From NCBI GenBank assembly GCA_946482345.1, contig CAMLRJ010000139.1, positions 1 to 7,875 on the forward strand: a DNA stretch of 7,875 nt, read 5' to 3'. The notes beneath the pieces were generated by a model, which saw only the letters and a program-made list of their open reading frames with translations, was not told the origin of the DNA and made no database searches. Of the stretch, positions 1 through 5,730 are shown piece by piece. Each line of letters starts with the position of its first letter. Positions within the stretch are counted from its first letter, which is position 1. The position numbers were made by a program, and so were the translations under genes. The DNA comes from an uncultured Cellvibrio sp. (GTDB lineage: Bacteria; Pseudomonadota; Gammaproteobacteria; Pseudomonadales; Cellvibrionaceae).

Positions 1-330
1 CGGGCTTCTGGTCCAACCATACAAAGCCAAATAAGAGTTTTGCGAATTACTGACACCGTAATTACCGGAATAACTGATCACTCTTGAACTACTACCCGGA
101 TTCCAACCCTTTCCGCCTACCCAGTTATTGGTATTGTTTGTCCATTGCGAGGTATATCGTCCACCGGATTGCAATGTCATCGACGCACTACCCGAATCTT
201 TCCAGAATGTGTAATAAAATCCATTATTGGTTCCTGTGGAATTTGAACTTAAAGTTTGTGCATTAACTCCTGCACATATGGCTGCACCGAAAATTGCCAT
301 CAATAAATTTTTAGAGCTCGTTAGTTTCAT
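1..330 (-). CDS. GH11 endo-1,4-beta-xylanase, N-terminal part (cut by window edge)
   Basis: This is a secreted xylanase that would hydrolyse internal beta-1,4 bonds of xylan. Only the first 110 residues are present and the frame is still open at base 1. The ATG at 330 is preceded by AGAGGT (337-342), a good Shine-Dalgarno at normal spacing. Residues 1-24 form a signal peptide (Lys at 2 and 7, hydrophobic core, Ala-rich end with a likely cut at VNA/Q). From about residue 36 the sequence is typical GH11 jelly-roll: NGFYYTFWKD, a GGRYTSQW strand, NNWVGGKGWNPG and LALYGWTRSP. The two catalytic glutamates normally follow this last motif, so they lie outside the window and activity cannot be judged. 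Any downstream binding or esterase modules are also out of view. The CBM60-CE4 gene lies 146 nt upstream in the same direction. Family assignment is firm. Confidence 0.93.
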   Translation of the reverse strand, partial: MKLTSSKNLLMAIFGAAICAGVNAQTLSSNSTGTNNGFYYTFWKDSGSASMTLQSGGRYTSQWTNNTNNWVGGKGWNPGSSSRVISYSGNYGVSNSQNSYLALYGWTRSP

Positions 331-352
331 TATGTAACCTCTATTAATTAAA

Positions 353-368
353 CATCTCAGCAGAGATG
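353..368. promoter_or_regulatory. Perfect inverted repeat in the xylanase leader
   Basis: CATCTC, a 4-base loop AGCA, then GAGATG: a perfect 6-bp-arm hairpin about 10 bases upstream of the xylanase Shine-Dalgarno. It would lie in the 5' untranslated RNA, so it could stabilise the transcript or be an operator half-site pair. The rest of the 331-476 gap is AT-rich and has a second, imperfect inverted repeat (GCTCA at 381-385 against TGAGC at 404-408). On the minus strand a poor promoter match can be drawn (TTAACA at 412-417, TAATAA at 388-393, 18-base spacer). I see no convincing terminator after the CBM60-CE4 gene, so read-through into the xylanase is possible. Function is inferred. Confidence 0.35.
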
Positions 369-476
369 GATTGTGTAATTGCTCATTTTATTAATTAAAT
401 AATTGAGCGTTTGTTAATGGGAACAACCTAAAAATACAACTTGATTTACTACCGGCATCCATGACTCTTTGACTTA

Positions 477-1505
477 TTATGGTTTTACCGCTCGCCCTGA
501 ACCTGGGTCTATCCTGCCGGGGCATAAGCCTCTGGATCGCAAGTTATTTGCAATTTGGGATAGCGCATTATTGGTGTTGGCAATGCCATCATGCATAAGA
601 ATGACCTGCCCGTTTTGAAGTCGGTTGACTGCATTCACAATTGAAGAGGTGCTTGCATTATTCCAATCCTGAGAATCGACATCCCAGGTGATGAGTCGCA
701 AACCCAATGCCTGAGCCGCTTGTTGAATAGTGCTATTGGTTTCACCGTAAGGTGGACGATAAAGCGTGGGTTTGGGTGAACCGGCATTTTGAATAGCCTG
801 ATTCGTACGATTCATTTCATCGTATACCGCTTGATAGCTGTAACCCGTCATACGTGGATGGGTATAGCTATGGTTTTGCACCACACCCACACTTCGCATC
901 TGCGCCACCAAAGAAGGATTGGCAGCAACACGTGCTCCCCAGGCAAACCAGGTCACCGGGGTCAACTTATGTTGTTTTAAAAGATTGACCAAATTGCTGG
1001 TATTGGAGGTTGGGCCATCATCAAATGTGATGCCGACATAACCCCCGCAAGTTGTAGAACCAGTACCACCATTGCAATTTCCACTCAGGCAATCATAGGT
1101 AAAACCAAACTGGATGGCGCCGTTACAATGCATGGCTTCCGAATTACCCCCTCCACCACATCGCCCGTTGGCGTAGACAGCGGTGTTGGAACTCATATTT
1201 TCGGCTTGTCGGGTTTCGCCGTTAACATAGATGTAATCCACGAACACGTCGCGACCCGTTGCATCATTGGTAAATTCAACCTGAATAGACCCGGTGGCAT
1301 TGCCTGTGTAGCTGTAATTGTCAAAAGCCGTCTTCATTGTCCAACTGGCGACTACAGACCCCGCGACTCTCAAGTTAACATTCTCAACACCACTGACACC
1401 CCGTGCGCGCACAGTAATACCATTGGATTGCGCGCTGGCGATTGTCACCAAAAAAAACAAACTGCCAAAAACCAGATTTAATACCAGCTTAAAATTTATC
1501 TTCAT
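477..1505 (-). CDS. Secreted CBM60 + CE4 polysaccharide deacetylase (probable acetylxylan esterase)
   Basis: This 342-residue secreted protein probably removes acetyl groups from xylan; chitin or chitooligosaccharide is the alternative substrate. Residues 1-25 are a signal peptide ending ASA/Q. Residues 28 to about 137 match CBM60, a calcium-dependent xylan/glucan-binding beta-sandwich: GITVRARG start, NDATGRDVFVDY (80-91) supplying likely calcium ligands, and the Cys-bearing NGRCGG...MHCNG segment (C116, C127), then C139 and C144. A short Gly/Thr/Ser linker leads to a complete CE4 domain (about 153-335). Its motifs are TFDDGP (160-165; D162 predicted base, D163 metal), HSYTHP (212-217; both metal His), RPPYG (250-254), WDVDSQDW (274-281) and LMHD (303-306; H305). 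C153 and C328 bracket the domain and may pair. The gene ends with tandem TAA TAA. The Shine-Dalgarno is weak (GAG about 9 bases before ATG). In known Cellvibrio xylanases, GH11, CBM60 and NodB modules can share one chain; here this part is separate. Confidence 0.9.
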   Translation of the reverse strand: MKINFKLVLNLVFGSLFFLVTIASAQSNGITVRARGVSGVENVNLRVAGSVVASWTMKTAFDNYSYTGNATGSIQVEFTNDATGRDVFVDYIYVNGETRQAENMSSNTAVYANGRCGGGGNSEAMHCNGAIQFGFTYDCLSGNCNGGTGSTTCGGYVGITFDDGPTSNTSNLVNLLKQHKLTPVTWFAWGARVAANPSLVAQMRSVGVVQNHSYTHPRMTGYSYQAVYDEMNRTNQAIQNAGSPKPTLYRPPYGETNSTIQQAAQALGLRLITWDVDSQDWNNASTSSIVNAVNRLQNGQVILMHDGIANTNNALSQIANNLRSRGLCPGRIDPGSGRAVKP

Positions 1506-1576
1506 TATTAATTACTCATGATTTAGCTTCCCAACCAAATACCGCACAGAAGGTGGAAGTGATTGTTAGGGTTATT

Positions 1577-1600
1577 CCTCTTTTGTGAGTTACCAAGAGG
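1577..1600. promoter_or_regulatory. Hairpin in the CBM60-CE4 leader
   Basis: CCTCTT (1577-1582) and AAGAGG (1595-1600) are perfectly complementary across a 12-base spacer. If the promoter at 1660-1689 is used, this hairpin falls inside a roughly 150-base 5' untranslated leader, about 70 bases before the start codon. Such a long leader for a secreted hydrolase leaves room for post-transcriptional control. I recognise no known riboswitch consensus in it. Confidence 0.3.
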
Positions 1601-1659
1601 TGCTTATTGAGTAGCCTGAAACCGAATTAAAAGTATTTATGCCGACTCTCAACAGTGCT

Positions 1660-1689
1660 TGTATACATCCGGAGAAGAGATATTGTCAA
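1660..1689 (-). promoter_or_regulatory. Sigma-70-type promoter for the CBM60-CE4 gene
   Basis: On the minus strand a perfect -35 TTGACA (1684-1689) is followed after 18 bases by TATACA (1660-1665), matching the -10 consensus at the first four positions. Predicted transcription start is near 1653. It is the best promoter match in the window, lies in a gene-free gap and points at the CBM60-CE4 gene. The 18-base spacing is one more than optimal. Confidence 0.5.
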
Positions 1690-1708
1690 ATTAACTATAA
1701 AAAACTTT

Positions 1709-1723
1709 TAACCTAATCGGTTA
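1709..1723. promoter_or_regulatory. Operator-like inverted repeat TAACC-N5-GGTTA
   Basis: The arms TAACC (1709-1713) and GGTTA (1719-1723) are perfect inverses around a 5-base centre. The centre lies about 63 bases upstream of the predicted transcription start, the usual place for an activator site of a class I promoter. The binding protein is unknown. This site, the promoter and the leader hairpin account for most of the recognisable structure in the 1506-1777 gap. Confidence 0.35.
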
Positions 1724-1743
1724 CATCAAACAACAAAGAGAAA

Positions 1744-1761
1744 TGACATCCAAAAATGTCA
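1744..1761 (-). terminator. Possible intrinsic terminator after ygfX
   Basis: TGACAT and ATGTCA form a 6-bp stem with a 6-base loop. Read on the minus strand it is followed by a T-rich run (TTTCTCTTTGTTGTTT). It starts about 16 bases after the ygfX stop, the right place to end the sdhE-ygfX transcript before the CBM60-CE4 promoter. The stem is short and AT-rich, so it may be inefficient. Confidence 0.4.
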
Positions 1762-1777
1762 CCGATTGATACAAAAT

Positions 1778-2266
1778 TTAATTGTGATTGGAATAAATCC
1801 AGCGACGAATTTTGGCGTTGTCTTTTGCATTCAAACAATCATTTAACAAAATAATTCGCAACATTTTTTGTCTTTGCGAACAGTAAAGCGGAATGATGAT
1901 GATCCACTGCCAACAGACAATATCAGTGGATAATTCGCAGTAAAAACGTTGGTTTTGATATTCAATTATCCAGATAGAATTTTTTACGCTGATTTGTGAA
2001 GGAGTTTTTTCTTTATATTTTTTATTAATAAAAAAATAAACACAGATAAAATTTATTACCAACCAAAATAAAAAAAACGGAAATGATGGGTGCACCGAAT
2101 GAGACAAAAAATAAGGCAGAAAAGCAAAGAAACCGAGATTAACAAATACGAGATTAAGAAGGAGTTTTAACTTCAACCAAAGACGGGATGGTGAGATGGG
2201 AATCGAGGGTAAATCACCTGATGGGTGATACGTATTATTTATCGATTTGGAGACCGGTGTTTTCAC
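1778..2266 (-). CDS. ygfX: YgfX/CptA family membrane protein
   Basis: This is a small inner-membrane protein encoded next to sdhE. YgfX in E. coli was described as a toxin-like inhibitor of cytoskeletal proteins with SdhE (CptB) as partner, but the toxin role is debated. The 162-residue product has two close membrane helices (about 34-54 and 61-80), a basic loop KKYKEK, and a C-terminal cytoplasmic beta-rich region ending in MLRIILLNDCLNAKD and a RRWIY-type tail, as in the family. The N-terminal LPSIPISPSRLWLKLK run before helix 1 is also family-like. Overall similarity is weak, and assignment rests on topology, the C-terminal pattern and position. The start is GTG at 2266, inside sdhE: the genes overlap by 32 nt. 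I see no ATG start before helix 1 in this frame. TAGG about 10 bases upstream is a weak ribosome site, which suggests coupling to sdhE. The gene is noticeably more AT-rich than its neighbours. It is somewhat longer than the E. coli protein (about 135). Confidence 0.75.
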   Translation of the reverse strand: MKTPVSKSINNTYHPSGDLPSIPISPSRLWLKLKLLLNLVFVNLGFFAFLPYFLSHSVHPSFPFFLFWLVINFICVYFFINKKYKEKTPSQISVKNSIWIIEYQNQRFYCELSTDIVCWQWIIIIPLYCSQRQKMLRIILLNDCLNAKDNAKIRRWIYSNHN

Positions 2267-2486
2267 GAATGATGCCTACTATCCTTTGCAGTGATTGACT
2301 ATCCGGATCATCGCGGCGCATACACCAGGCATAAATATCCTGATCTTCCTCAGCCAACAATGACCAGTACAATTCCTTATCCGATTGAGAAAGTGCAGGA
2401 TAAATGTTTTCCAGAAAAGGCATCAAAATCAGATCCAGTTCCAGCATACCCCGACGACTTGCCCAGACTAAACGCTTTTCATCCAC
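2235..2486 (-). CDS. sdhE: SdhE, FAD assembly factor for succinate dehydrogenase
   Basis: SdhE promotes covalent attachment of FAD to the SdhA subunit of succinate dehydrogenase (and FrdA) in the cytoplasm. The 83-residue product has the normal length and the family signature: WASRRGMLELDLIL (8-21), containing the RGMxE motif (R12, G13, M14, E16) that contacts the flavoprotein, then FLENIYPAL and LLAEEDQDIYAW (43-54). The start is GTG at 2486; the only nearby ATG is out of frame. GGGA lies 8 bases before the GTG and is part of a small palindrome GGGATTTTCCC (2488-2498) that could mask it. The last 32 bases overlap the start of ygfX, as in the two-gene operon of other gammaproteobacteria. The diguanylate cyclase gene ends 81 bases upstream on the same strand with no clear terminator between, so co-transcription is possible. 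Confidence 0.92.
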   Translation of the reverse strand: MDEKRLVWASRRGMLELDLILMPFLENIYPALSQSDKELYWSLLAEEDQDIYAWCMRRDDPDSQSLQRIVGIIRENTGLQIDK

Positions 2487-2519
2487 AGGGATTTTCCCAA
2501 TCGTTAAAAACCAGCTGGC

Positions 2520-2548
2520 ATTCTAGTGATTTCATGATTGAAATTGAA
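2520..2548 (-). promoter_or_regulatory. Possible promoter for sdhE-ygfX
   Basis: On the minus strand, TAGAAT (2520-2525, five of six to the -10 consensus) lies 17 bases after TTCAAT (2543-2548, three of six to -35). Predicted start near 2513 would give a leader of about 27 bases before the sdhE GTG. The -35 is poor, so this is tentative; expression from the upstream gene is the alternative. Confidence 0.3.
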
Positions 2549-2567
2549 GTTAAAAATCTGCGAAGGA

Positions 2568-3881
2568 TCAGCTTGTTATTATTTCAGCCATTTTGCTGCA
2601 ATTACGACCTGAGGCTTTGGCCCTGTACAACGCCAGATCCACATGACGAAACAGCTGGTGAAAAGGTAGCAGCCCCGACGTTGCACCGACTCCCAGGCTG
2701 ATGGTCACAGACTCCTTATCGTTCGGAGGCATTTTCTCTCTGGCAACGGCCAAACGTAAATTTTCTGCATATTGATAAGCGGCATCTGCATCGGTATCAG
2801 GCAGGATGATCACAAATTCTTCACCACCCCAACGCCCGGCTTGATCTTCAGGGCGCAGATGCGAACGAATAATCGCTGATATTTTTCTCAGTACCTGATC
2901 GCCTACATCATGGCCAAATGAATCGTTAATTTTTTTAAAAAAATCGATATCAATCACCAGCATTGCCATCTGGCGATCATCGGATTTTCTTTGATCCAGA
3001 TATTCAGTAACACCATGGCGATTTAAAAGCCCTGTCAGATGATCGATAGTGGATAATTTTTTATATTTTTTGGATTGTTCTGCCAATAAATCATTTTCTT
3101 TAGCAAGGTGATCGATCTGTTGTTTTTCTTGATGCATTTGACGCACAAGACGAATGAATTTTATTGCAGAATACACCAACAGAGCCAAAATCCACATCAG
3201 CATAATGCCTAGGTACCATTGCTCTTTGGGAATCCAATAGCCCACAAACTCCAATCGATTTAATTTAAATTCATGTTTACCCGCAGTGCCCGGATAACTT
3301 AAATCCACGCCAAAAGCCTGCGCATGCCGAAAATCAGGTTTGGATTTTTCTCTGGGTACCTGAAAATCAGTAATCCACCATTCAGCAACAAACATTTCTG
3401 AAAGGCTCAACACCAATTTGTCATTAATAAAACGTGTGGAGATATGCACATTATTAAACTTCGACGTCTGCATATCATTTATATTGGAAAATCCGGGTTC
3501 ATAATTTCGAATATAAAAACGCAACCGGGGATCTTCACCGCGATAAGTTAAATCGACATGAACTTCTTCATAATGGCTTAAATCTATACCTTCACTAAAC
3601 TCTTCCAAACCCAATAGTACATTAAATCCGCACATATGCCCTTTGCCATCCGCTGGAACTTCACACTGCCATTCATAATTTCGTTCATCTACCCAACCGC
3701 CTATAGGTCGGCCATCCGGTAAATTATCAGTATAAACATAATGACTGTGGTGGTCGGCAGATGGATAAATCAGCAATTTACGCGCAGGCAGAAAATCCCA
3801 GGCATAAATCAACAGGCCCGTAATCAGACAATAAAGAAGCGTTTGTAAACCTGCCGCACGGCGTAGGCGCAAATCTCTCAT
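2568..3881 (-). CDS. Membrane diguanylate cyclase with extracytoplasmic sensor domain
   Basis: This enzyme makes cyclic di-GMP from two GTP, probably in response to a signal outside the cytoplasm. From the ATG at 3881 it has 437 residues. A membrane helix (about 12-29) leads to a periplasmic domain of about 190 residues (30-220). This is rich in alternating beta-type segments and aromatics (VHVDLTYRG, LRFYIRNYEP, AEWWITDFQVP, FKLNRLEFVGYW), reminiscent of carbohydrate-binding or CIA30-like beta-sandwiches; I cannot name a family. A second helix (223-242), a coiled coil (245-277) and a GGDEF domain (276-435) follow. The active site is intact: DIDFFKKIND with metal Asp 311 and Asn 319, then GGEEF (352-356). 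RPED (343-346), five residues before it, is a complete RxxD product-inhibition site. A longer reading from a TTG at 3896 is possible, but ATG 3881 has GGA at good spacing. The gene lies between sdhE and ygfZ and diverges from the latter. Function is firm; the ligand is unknown. Confidence 0.9.
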   Translation of the reverse strand: MRDLRLRRAAGLQTLLYCLITGLLIYAWDFLPARKLLIYPSADHHSHYVYTDNLPDGRPIGGWVDERNYEWQCEVPADGKGHMCGFNVLLGLEEFSEGIDLSHYEEVHVDLTYRGEDPRLRFYIRNYEPGFSNINDMQTSKFNNVHISTRFINDKLVLSLSEMFVAEWWITDFQVPREKSKPDFRHAQAFGVDLSYPGTAGKHEFKLNRLEFVGYWIPKEQWYLGIMLMWILALLVYSAIKFIRLVRQMHQEKQQIDHLAKENDLLAEQSKKYKKLSTIDHLTGLLNRHGVTEYLDQRKSDDRQMAMLVIDIDFFKKINDSFGHDVGDQVLRKISAIIRSHLRPEDQAGRWGGEEFVIILPDTDADAAYQYAENLRLAVAREKMPPNDKESVTISLGVGATSGLLPFHQLFRHVDLALYRAKASGRNCSKMAEIITS

Positions 3882-3920
3882 ACCAATTTCCAACAATCAT
3901 CAACTTGTTAAGACTAGACC

Positions 3921-3932
3921 AATTTATAAATT
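3921..3932. promoter_or_regulatory. Palindromic -10-like element between dgc and ygfZ
   Basis: AATTTATAAATT is a perfect 12-base palindrome in the 103-base gap between the divergent diguanylate cyclase and ygfZ starts. It reads as TATAAA-type on both strands, so it could serve as a -10 element in either direction. For ygfZ, TTGTTA (3905-3910) followed by TAAATT (3927-3932) gives a 16-base spacer and modest matches; another -10-like TAAAAT is at 3945-3950. No good -35 is seen for the diguanylate cyclase direction. Confidence 0.35.
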
Positions 3933-3984
3933 CTGTAATTTTCGTAAAATGCTAGACTGCCAGTTTATTGCTCTGCGAGGCTTT

Positions 3985-4875
3985 ATGTTCCAATCAACTG
4001 ATACCGCATTTGGATTGATGCAAATTGAAGGACCTGATGCAATCAAATTTTTACAGGGTCAGGTCACCTGTGATGTCACCTTGGTATCCAACCATCAGGG
4101 ACTATATGGAGCACATTGCAATCCTAAGGGAAGAATCTTATTCAGCTTTTATTTATTTCAAAGAGCCAATAACTGCCTTTGGTTGATTGTCCCTTTCGCA
4201 CAATTACAACAAGCCATAAAAGATTTGCAGAAGTACAGTGTATTTTCCAAAGTTAAAATTAACGATATATCAAATCTGTTTCCCTTAAAGCTGGTTAAAT
4301 TCAACGCAAGTGCCGCAAAATTGCCCTTGGATCAGCAAATTATTCATCAGGATGATCATGGCTTTATGCGCCAACGCTCCGGCAATTATTGGGAAATCGG
4401 TGGCGCGCCGGATGTAAATAAATTACCCGAAGATTTGATAGAAACGGACAGCGAAGAATGGAAGCGACTTGATATACAACAGGGCATAGCCCATGTTTAT
4501 CCGGAAACGCGTGAAGTATTTACACCGGAAGAAATCAATTACCCATTGATAGAAGCCGTCAGTTTTCGCAAAGGCTGTTATACCGGGCAGGAAATTGTTG
4601 CGCGCATGCATTACAAAGGAAAACATAAACGCCATAGCTATCGATTTTTATTAAACGCAACGGAATTGCCTTTACCGGGTACCGCAGTTTTATCCGCAAA
4701 TTCCGCTCAAAAAATCGGCGAACTGGTATCAGCCGCACGTATAAATTCCACTCAAATTGAGTGTCTTGTAAGCATTCAGGATGATGAGAAATTATCAGCG
4801 CTATTTAATCCAAATAATGAAAAAATGCAGTTGCTTTCGCTTCCTTATGCTATACCTGTAACACAAGGCGAATAA
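3985..4875 (+). CDS. ygfZ: YgfZ, folate-binding protein for Fe-S cluster maintenance
   Basis: YgfZ is a cytoplasmic tetrahydrofolate-binding protein that supports certain Fe-S enzymes, including the MiaB tRNA methylthiotransferase. It is structurally related to the glycine-cleavage T-protein. From the ATG at 3985 the product has 296 residues. It shows the N-terminal IEGPDAIKFLQGQVTCDV motif, CNPKGRILFSF and LQKYSVFSKVKI. The diagnostic KGCYTGQE is at 196-203 with the essential Cys 198, followed by IVARMHYKGKHKR. I prefer ATG 3985 over the in-frame ATG at 3949. GAGG (3977-3980) precedes 3985, although only 4 bases away; 3949 has no ribosome site and would add 12 residues before the conserved region. 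The HDOD gene starts 18 bases downstream, so the two likely form an operon. In E. coli ygfZ also neighbours sdhE-ygfX divergently; here a diguanylate cyclase gene lies between. Confidence 0.92.
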   Translation: MFQSTDTAFGLMQIEGPDAIKFLQGQVTCDVTLVSNHQGLYGAHCNPKGRILFSFYLFQRANNCLWLIVPFAQLQQAIKDLQKYSVFSKVKINDISNLFPLKLVKFNASAAKLPLDQQIIHQDDHGFMRQRSGNYWEIGGAPDVNKLPEDLIETDSEEWKRLDIQQGIAHVYPETREVFTPEEINYPLIEAVSFRKGCYTGQEIVARMHYKGKHKRHSYRFLLNATELPLPGTAVLSANSAQKIGELVSAARINSTQIECLVSIQDDEKLSALFNPNNEKMQLLSLPYAIPVTQGE

Positions 4876-4886
4876 CCTGATCAGGG
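4876..4886 (+). promoter_or_regulatory. Palindrome overlapping the HDOD ribosome-binding site
   Basis: Directly after the ygfZ stop lies the perfect 10-base palindrome CCTGATCAGG (4876-4885). Its right arm runs into AGGG (4883-4886), the Shine-Dalgarno of the HDOD gene, 7 bases before its ATG. A fold would have almost no loop, so its significance is doubtful. The site itself supports the 4894 start. Confidence 0.4.
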
Positions 4887-4893
4887 TAGTGAC

Positions 4894-5730
4894 ATGAATC
4901 CTATTATTGAAAAAGTACGTGACGATATATTTACAGCAATCAAAACAGATCGTCTGATATTACCTACATTGCCCGAAGTTGCATTGAAAGTGAGAGAAGC
5001 GGCGGATGATCCCAACGCCAGCATTGATAAATTAAGTCATGTTATTGGTAATGATGCCGCCCTGAGTGCGCGAATTATTCGCGTTGCCAACAGCCCCCTT
5101 TTGCGGGCCAGCCGAACCATTGAGGATTTACGCACTGCGTTAATGCGTTTGGGTATTTCCTATACCTGTAACATTGCAACAGGTTTGGCGATGGAACAAA
5201 TGTTCCAGGCAACGTCGGATCTGATTGATTCCCGTATGCGCGATGTCTGGAGCCGTTCCAGTGAAGTCGCGGCCATTTGCCACGTATTGTGCAAGCACTA
5301 CACCAAACTCAGGCCGGATCAGGCAACTCTGGCAGGATTGGTTCACAAGATTGGGGTATTACCCATACTGACTTATGCGGAAGATCACCCTGCCCTGTTA
5401 AGGGACAGTTTTACTCTGGATCTGGTGATAGAGAACATTCACGCCCCTATAGGCGATCTGATTTTAAAAACCTGGAACTTCCCCGCAGAACTGGCTCATG
5501 TCCCGACACAACATCTGGACTTTGGCAGGAAGGCACCCAAAGCGGATTACTCTGATCTGGTCACAGTAGCGATGCTGCAGGGATATATAGGAACAGAAAC
5601 AACCATGGGCAAAGTTGACTACAGCCAGGTCACTGCATTTGAACGATTGGGGCTTGACCCCGATATGCAAGTGGCAGAATCAGAAGATCTGTCAGAAGAC
5701 ATGGAAGCGGCCATGTCATTCCTGCTTTGA
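4894..5730 (+). CDS. HDOD-domain protein
   Basis: HDOD proteins are HD-superfamily relatives without catalytic metal residues. They are found in bacterial signalling and stress pathways and mostly have no defined biochemical role. The 278-residue product is a stand-alone HDOD protein. The domain runs about 20-215, opening with LPTLPEVALKVREAADDP and LSHVIGNDAALSARIIRVANSP (47-68), typical of PF08668. The position where true HD phosphohydrolases carry His-Asp reads GLVHKIG (148-154), with Lys in place of Asp, so phosphohydrolase activity is not expected. The C-terminal tail (about 255-278) is acidic (AESEDLSEDMEAAM). There is no signal peptide or membrane helix, so it should be cytoplasmic. 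The ATG at 4894 has AGGG 7 bases upstream and follows ygfZ by 18 bases. From memory, an HDOD gene beside ygfZ also occurs in Pseudomonas, which suggests a conserved but unexplained link. Confidence 0.88.
   Translation: MNPIIEKVRDDIFTAIKTDRLILPTLPEVALKVREAADDPNASIDKLSHVIGNDAALSARIIRVANSPLLRASRTIEDLRTALMRLGISYTCNIATGLAMEQMFQATSDLIDSRMRDVWSRSSEVAAICHVLCKHYTKLRPDQATLAGLVHKIGVLPILTYAEDHPALLRDSFTLDLVIENIHAPIGDLILKTWNFPAELAHVPTQHLDFGRKAPKADYSDLVTVAMLQGYIGTETTMGKVDYSQVTAFERLGLDPDMQVAESEDLSEDMEAAMSFLL
5698..5717. terminator. Terminator-like hairpin at the end of the HDOD gene
   Basis: GACATGG (5698-5704) and CCATGTC (5711-5717) form a perfect 7-bp stem with a 6-base loop. It lies inside the last codons of the HDOD gene, 10 bases before the stop codon. 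On the plus strand it is followed by T-rich but interrupted sequence. Because the convergent ApbC gene ends only 12 bases beyond the HDOD stop, this could act in both directions. The T-tract is weak, so the call is tentative. Confidence 0.35.

Noticed and set aside
84..266. 60-residue plus-strand open frame in the left edge region
   Set aside because: It is antisense to the clear GH11 signal peptide and catalytic fold sequence.
1..330. GH11 gene as a truncated pseudogene
   Set aside because: The frame is open at base 1, so the truncation is only the window edge.
1128..1481. 117-residue plus-strand open frame
   Set aside because: It is antisense to the signal peptide and CBM60 region of the deacetylase gene and has no family features.
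1778..2486. sdhE-ygfX as a classical toxin-antitoxin module
   Set aside because: The pair was once described that way in E. coli, but SdhE has an established role in SDH flavinylation. Nothing in this sequence shows toxin function.
2291..2701. 136-residue plus-strand open frame
   Set aside because: It lies opposite sdhE and the end of the diguanylate cyclase, both well-supported families. Its translation has low complexity and no recognisable domain.
3882..3984. Folate (THF) riboswitch upstream of ygfZ
   Set aside because: The divergent gap is only 103 bases and AT-rich, and I see no multi-stem structure or conserved riboswitch core.
4894..5730. HDOD protein as an active HD-type c-di-GMP or nucleotide phosphohydrolase
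   Set aside because: The His-Asp pair is not kept (HK at 151-152), and HDOD domains are generally non-catalytic.
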